64,000 bases of DNA, taken from Muraenolepis orangiensis. Lineage: Eukaryota; Chordata; Actinopteri; Gadiformes; Muraenolepididae. The notes under the pieces were generated by a model. The model saw only the letters and a program-made list of their open reading frames with translations. It searched no databases and was not told the origin of the DNA. The position numbers and the translations under genes were made by a program. The stretch lies in assembly GCA_027704905.1 (NCBI GenBank), contig CM051002.1, forward strand, positions 5,348,574 through 5,412,573, written 5' to 3'. The stretch's first letter is position 1; each line of letters starts with the position of its first letter. Shown piece after piece: positions 63,864-64,000 of the stretch.

Positions 63864-64000
63864 CACATATATACATATATACACACATATATACATATAT
63901 ATATACATACATATATATATATATATTCACACACATATATATACATATATACATATATGTATACACATATACACATATACATACATACATATACACATAT
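63782..64000. repeat. Compound (TA)/(CA) repeat at the window edge
   Basis: Alternating ATACATAC, CACACA and TATATA blocks continue to the last base. Confidence 0.95.

Overview
This is a vertebrate, and specifically a teleost-like, nuclear window. Genes are split into many short exons with consensus GT-AG borders. The intergenic and intronic DNA is full of simple repeats, tRNA-derived SINEs and LINE tails of the kind common in ray-finned fish. The very high density of long microsatellites recalls codfish genomes, but that is an inference only. I see no bacterial, viral or CRISPR features.

Layout from left to right. (1) The last six coding exons of ski, + strand, 1360-5248; the large first exon lies left of the window. 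(2) A complete 20-exon plch2, + strand, 8306-20422, a phosphoinositide-specific phospholipase C with a probable minor-spliceosome AT-AC intron at 10950-12623. (3) A complete 9-exon glutamate receptor of the short kainate-binding-protein type, - strand, 21314-26351. (4) A complete 12-coding-exon brpf3, + strand, 30588-41950, a scaffold of MYST histone acetyltransferases. Its largest intron holds a pogo-like DNA transposon, and an hAT-type element lies just beyond it. (5) mon1b, - strand, 43866-47080, a subunit of the Rab7 exchange factor. (6) Weak spliced exons at 50514-51544, then a mucin-like type I membrane protein, + strand, 51878-53078, whose Thr/Pro tract carries a one-base frame break. 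(7) A complete 34-exon sycp1, - strand, 53589-61116, the transverse filament of the synaptonemal complex. (8) A frame-broken scrap resembling the C-terminal end of an SLC16A monocarboxylate transporter, - strand, 61996-62236, then a LINE reverse-transcriptase fragment and AT/CA-rich repeats to the end.

The genes do not form one pathway. ski and brpf3 act in transcription and chromatin, plch2 and the glutamate receptor in neuronal signalling, mon1b in endosome maturation and sycp1 in meiosis. The exon chains were built by hand, joining frames across splice sites. For plch2, the glutamate receptor, mon1b and sycp1 every junction keeps phase. brpf3 has one weak junction. The most noteworthy items are non-canonical introns (AT-AC in plch2, GC-AG in sycp1), microsatellites sitting directly against splice acceptors (brpf3, ski, plch2), datable transposons with intact target duplications, perfect palindromes near mon1b, and an unidentified mucin-like gene converging tail to tail with sycp1.
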